This document shows, piece after piece, positions 58,757 through 64,000 of a DNA stretch of 64,000 nucleotides (positions are counted from its first letter, which is position 1; every line of letters begins with the position of its first letter). The stretch is taken from assembly GCA_963402885.1 (NCBI GenBank), contig OY727102.1, positions 3,286,001-3,350,000 of the forward strand. The letters run 5' to 3'. The notes under the pieces were generated by a model, which saw nothing but the letters and a program-made list of their open reading frames with translations, did not search any database and was not told the origin of the DNA. Source of the stretch: Antedon bifida (Eukaryota > Echinodermata > Crinoidea > Comatulida > Antedonidae). The translations under genes were made by a program, and so were the position numbers.

Positions 58757-59045
58757 CTGTCTGCAGATTGGATATATATATATATATACTGTTTCTATAA
58801 TTTGACATGTATGATTTATATATAATATACACAGTGCTACGCAACACAATTGATTTATATATATATATATCCAATCTGAGTTCGAGTCTCGGTTGGGGCG
58901 ACTTTTTCTCATTCTCACAGATTTCCTCATCTTTATCGTTTCAAATTAATTAATTAAATTTCAGTATATCACCGGGCGGTTTAGAATTAATGTTCTTTGC
59001 CTGATTTGTCCAATCTGCAGACTGATATATGTATATATATATATA
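58757..59045. repeat. Small element with TA-rich inverted ends and tRNA-like B box
   Basis: GTCTGCAGATTGGATATATA at 58759 is matched inverted at about 59009-59050 (TATCCAATCTGCAGAC words). Inside, GAGTTCGAGTCTCGGTTGGG (58879) resembles a pol III B box, followed by CTCATTCTCACAGATTTCC, which recurs inverted at 63880. Confidence 0.5.
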
Positions 59046-59565
59046 TATATCCAATCTGTTTCGATCTTATTAGATCTCGTCAGTGCAGCTCAGGTTTCGA
59101 ATTCTACAGTCAGGTAAGTTTCCATCTGAATGTTGAAGATTCTAGTAACAAAAAAACATTAATAATTAAAAAAATAAAATATTTACATAACCATTAATTA
59201 CACCAAACTCACATTCACACGGTTGTACTGAAATTACAGCAGACACAAAAATAAAAAATATACATATATTTTCGGGGAAAATCTTATGTAGGGAATTTTA
59301 CAGTAGGCGCGCGGAGATATGCACTCTCGGATTGCCCTTGTTTGCCAAGTACTTCACTCAGTTTCTGAGTGCTTTCTAGCGTTCCATACTCTGTAGTATC
59401 ATATCCGTCTTCTTTTCGTGACGTAACTTCCGCCACAATTTTTCCATGCAAAATTCCCAGAGATTATCGCGGTGATACGTTTTTTTTTTTACTTTAGTAA
59501 ATTCCCAGTTAAACACGAACGAATAATCAGAATAATCTTCGTTTATTTCATGGAAGCAAAGTGAA

Positions 59566-63309
<3,744 letters not shown>

Positions 63310-64000
63310 TTTTTTTTAAAGCGCAAATATACAGGACTGTAAAAATGCCGTGAAAGTATATGACTTAGTGTTTCATCAATCATTTGTTTTAATTAAAACG
63401 ATTCTAACTAGTATAGTGGCATCTTTTCAAGATCTATCCATTATCTATATTTATTTAGATTCAATAATTTTGAAGTAGACTTAATTTTGCAAGTACAGTT
63501 GAACTTTGCTGTTGATCAGATCATTTAAGTTGTAATCATTTTTGTGCTATCATGTTTCAATATTTCTACATCATTACAAATATGCAAATCTAGTATTATG
63601 ATTCATGTGACAACAAATTAATTTTTTTCTTCGACCTAGTTAGAAAGTCATGTAATTATTTGTTCTATTTTGTGTTTACTAGTACAGTATACAGTATATA
63701 CCTGTATTATTATGCCTTTTATTTTCATATTCTTAGGCAAAAAAAATAAATAATAAAAAATATAAACATTGATATAAAATGTAACAATATTATTATATTA
63801 ACACATTAGGCAATGAACATTAATTCGAAACCGCCCGGTGATATACTGAAATTTAATTAATTAATTTGAAACGATAAAGATGAGGAAATCTGTGAGAATG
63901 AGAAAAAATATTATTATATTATATACAGACTAAAAAACATTATAATACAAACGATCTCATTGAGATATAAACAACCAATTACTTACAGCAGAACAATTAC
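63310..64000. other. Downstream of UBE2W: probable 3' UTR and repeat
   Basis: No ORF. At 63825-63905 there is an inverted partial copy of 58905-58990 (ACCGCCCGGTGATATACTG, AAACGATAAAGATGAGG). Confidence 0.5.

Overview
The window is animal nuclear DNA: AT-rich, with short exons, GT-AG introns, many decayed transposons and MITEs, and tRNA-headed SINEs. The frequent palindrome TAGGCCTA and the gene content suggest a marine deuterostome, perhaps an echinoderm. That is an inference from style, not a proof.

Layout. From 1 to about 46.5 kb the window is a tandem family of ROCO GTPase genes on the minus strand. Copy A shows only its first three exons (1-2834) and runs off the left edge. Copy B (9148-25018) and copy C (31792-44952) are complete. 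Splicing them by hand gives uninterrupted frames of 1115 and 1137 codons, in both cases an exact multiple of three. A relic of a fourth copy (D), part of the last exon, lies at about 46370-46500. The encoded architecture is ankyrin-like repeats, Roc GTPase, COR, a Cys/His-rich segment, then two death-effector-like domains. DAPK shares the ankyrin-Roc-COR-death layout, but here there is no kinase and the death end is doubled.

Between the copies, on the plus strand, lies a small gene resembling the PH-SH3 end of an ephexin-type RhoGEF (4094-6374). Its decayed exon copies sit at the equivalent place upstream of copy B. The duplicated unit therefore seems to have been ROCO gene plus GEF fragment. 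A later 3.3 kb tandem duplication (24.4-27.5 kb and 27.5-30.76 kb) copied the promoter and first exon of gene B. Its junction falls inside a 21-bp minisatellite, which belongs to a TIR transposon that has inserted into another member of its own family. Both insertions keep 6-bp target duplications.

From 48 kb to the end are three conserved single-copy genes: an acyl-protein thioesterase of the LYPLA family (minus, 48161-50401), LRRC28 (plus, about 55.6-58.35 kb) and the ubiquitin-conjugating enzyme UBE2W (plus, 59566-63309). The 51-55 kb interval between the divergent LYPLA and LRRC28 genes holds SINEs and diverged local repeats.

Function. The ROCO-DED genes look like a locally expanding signalling family; a role in immunity or cell death is inferred from their domains. 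The right-hand genes are housekeeping genes unrelated to it.
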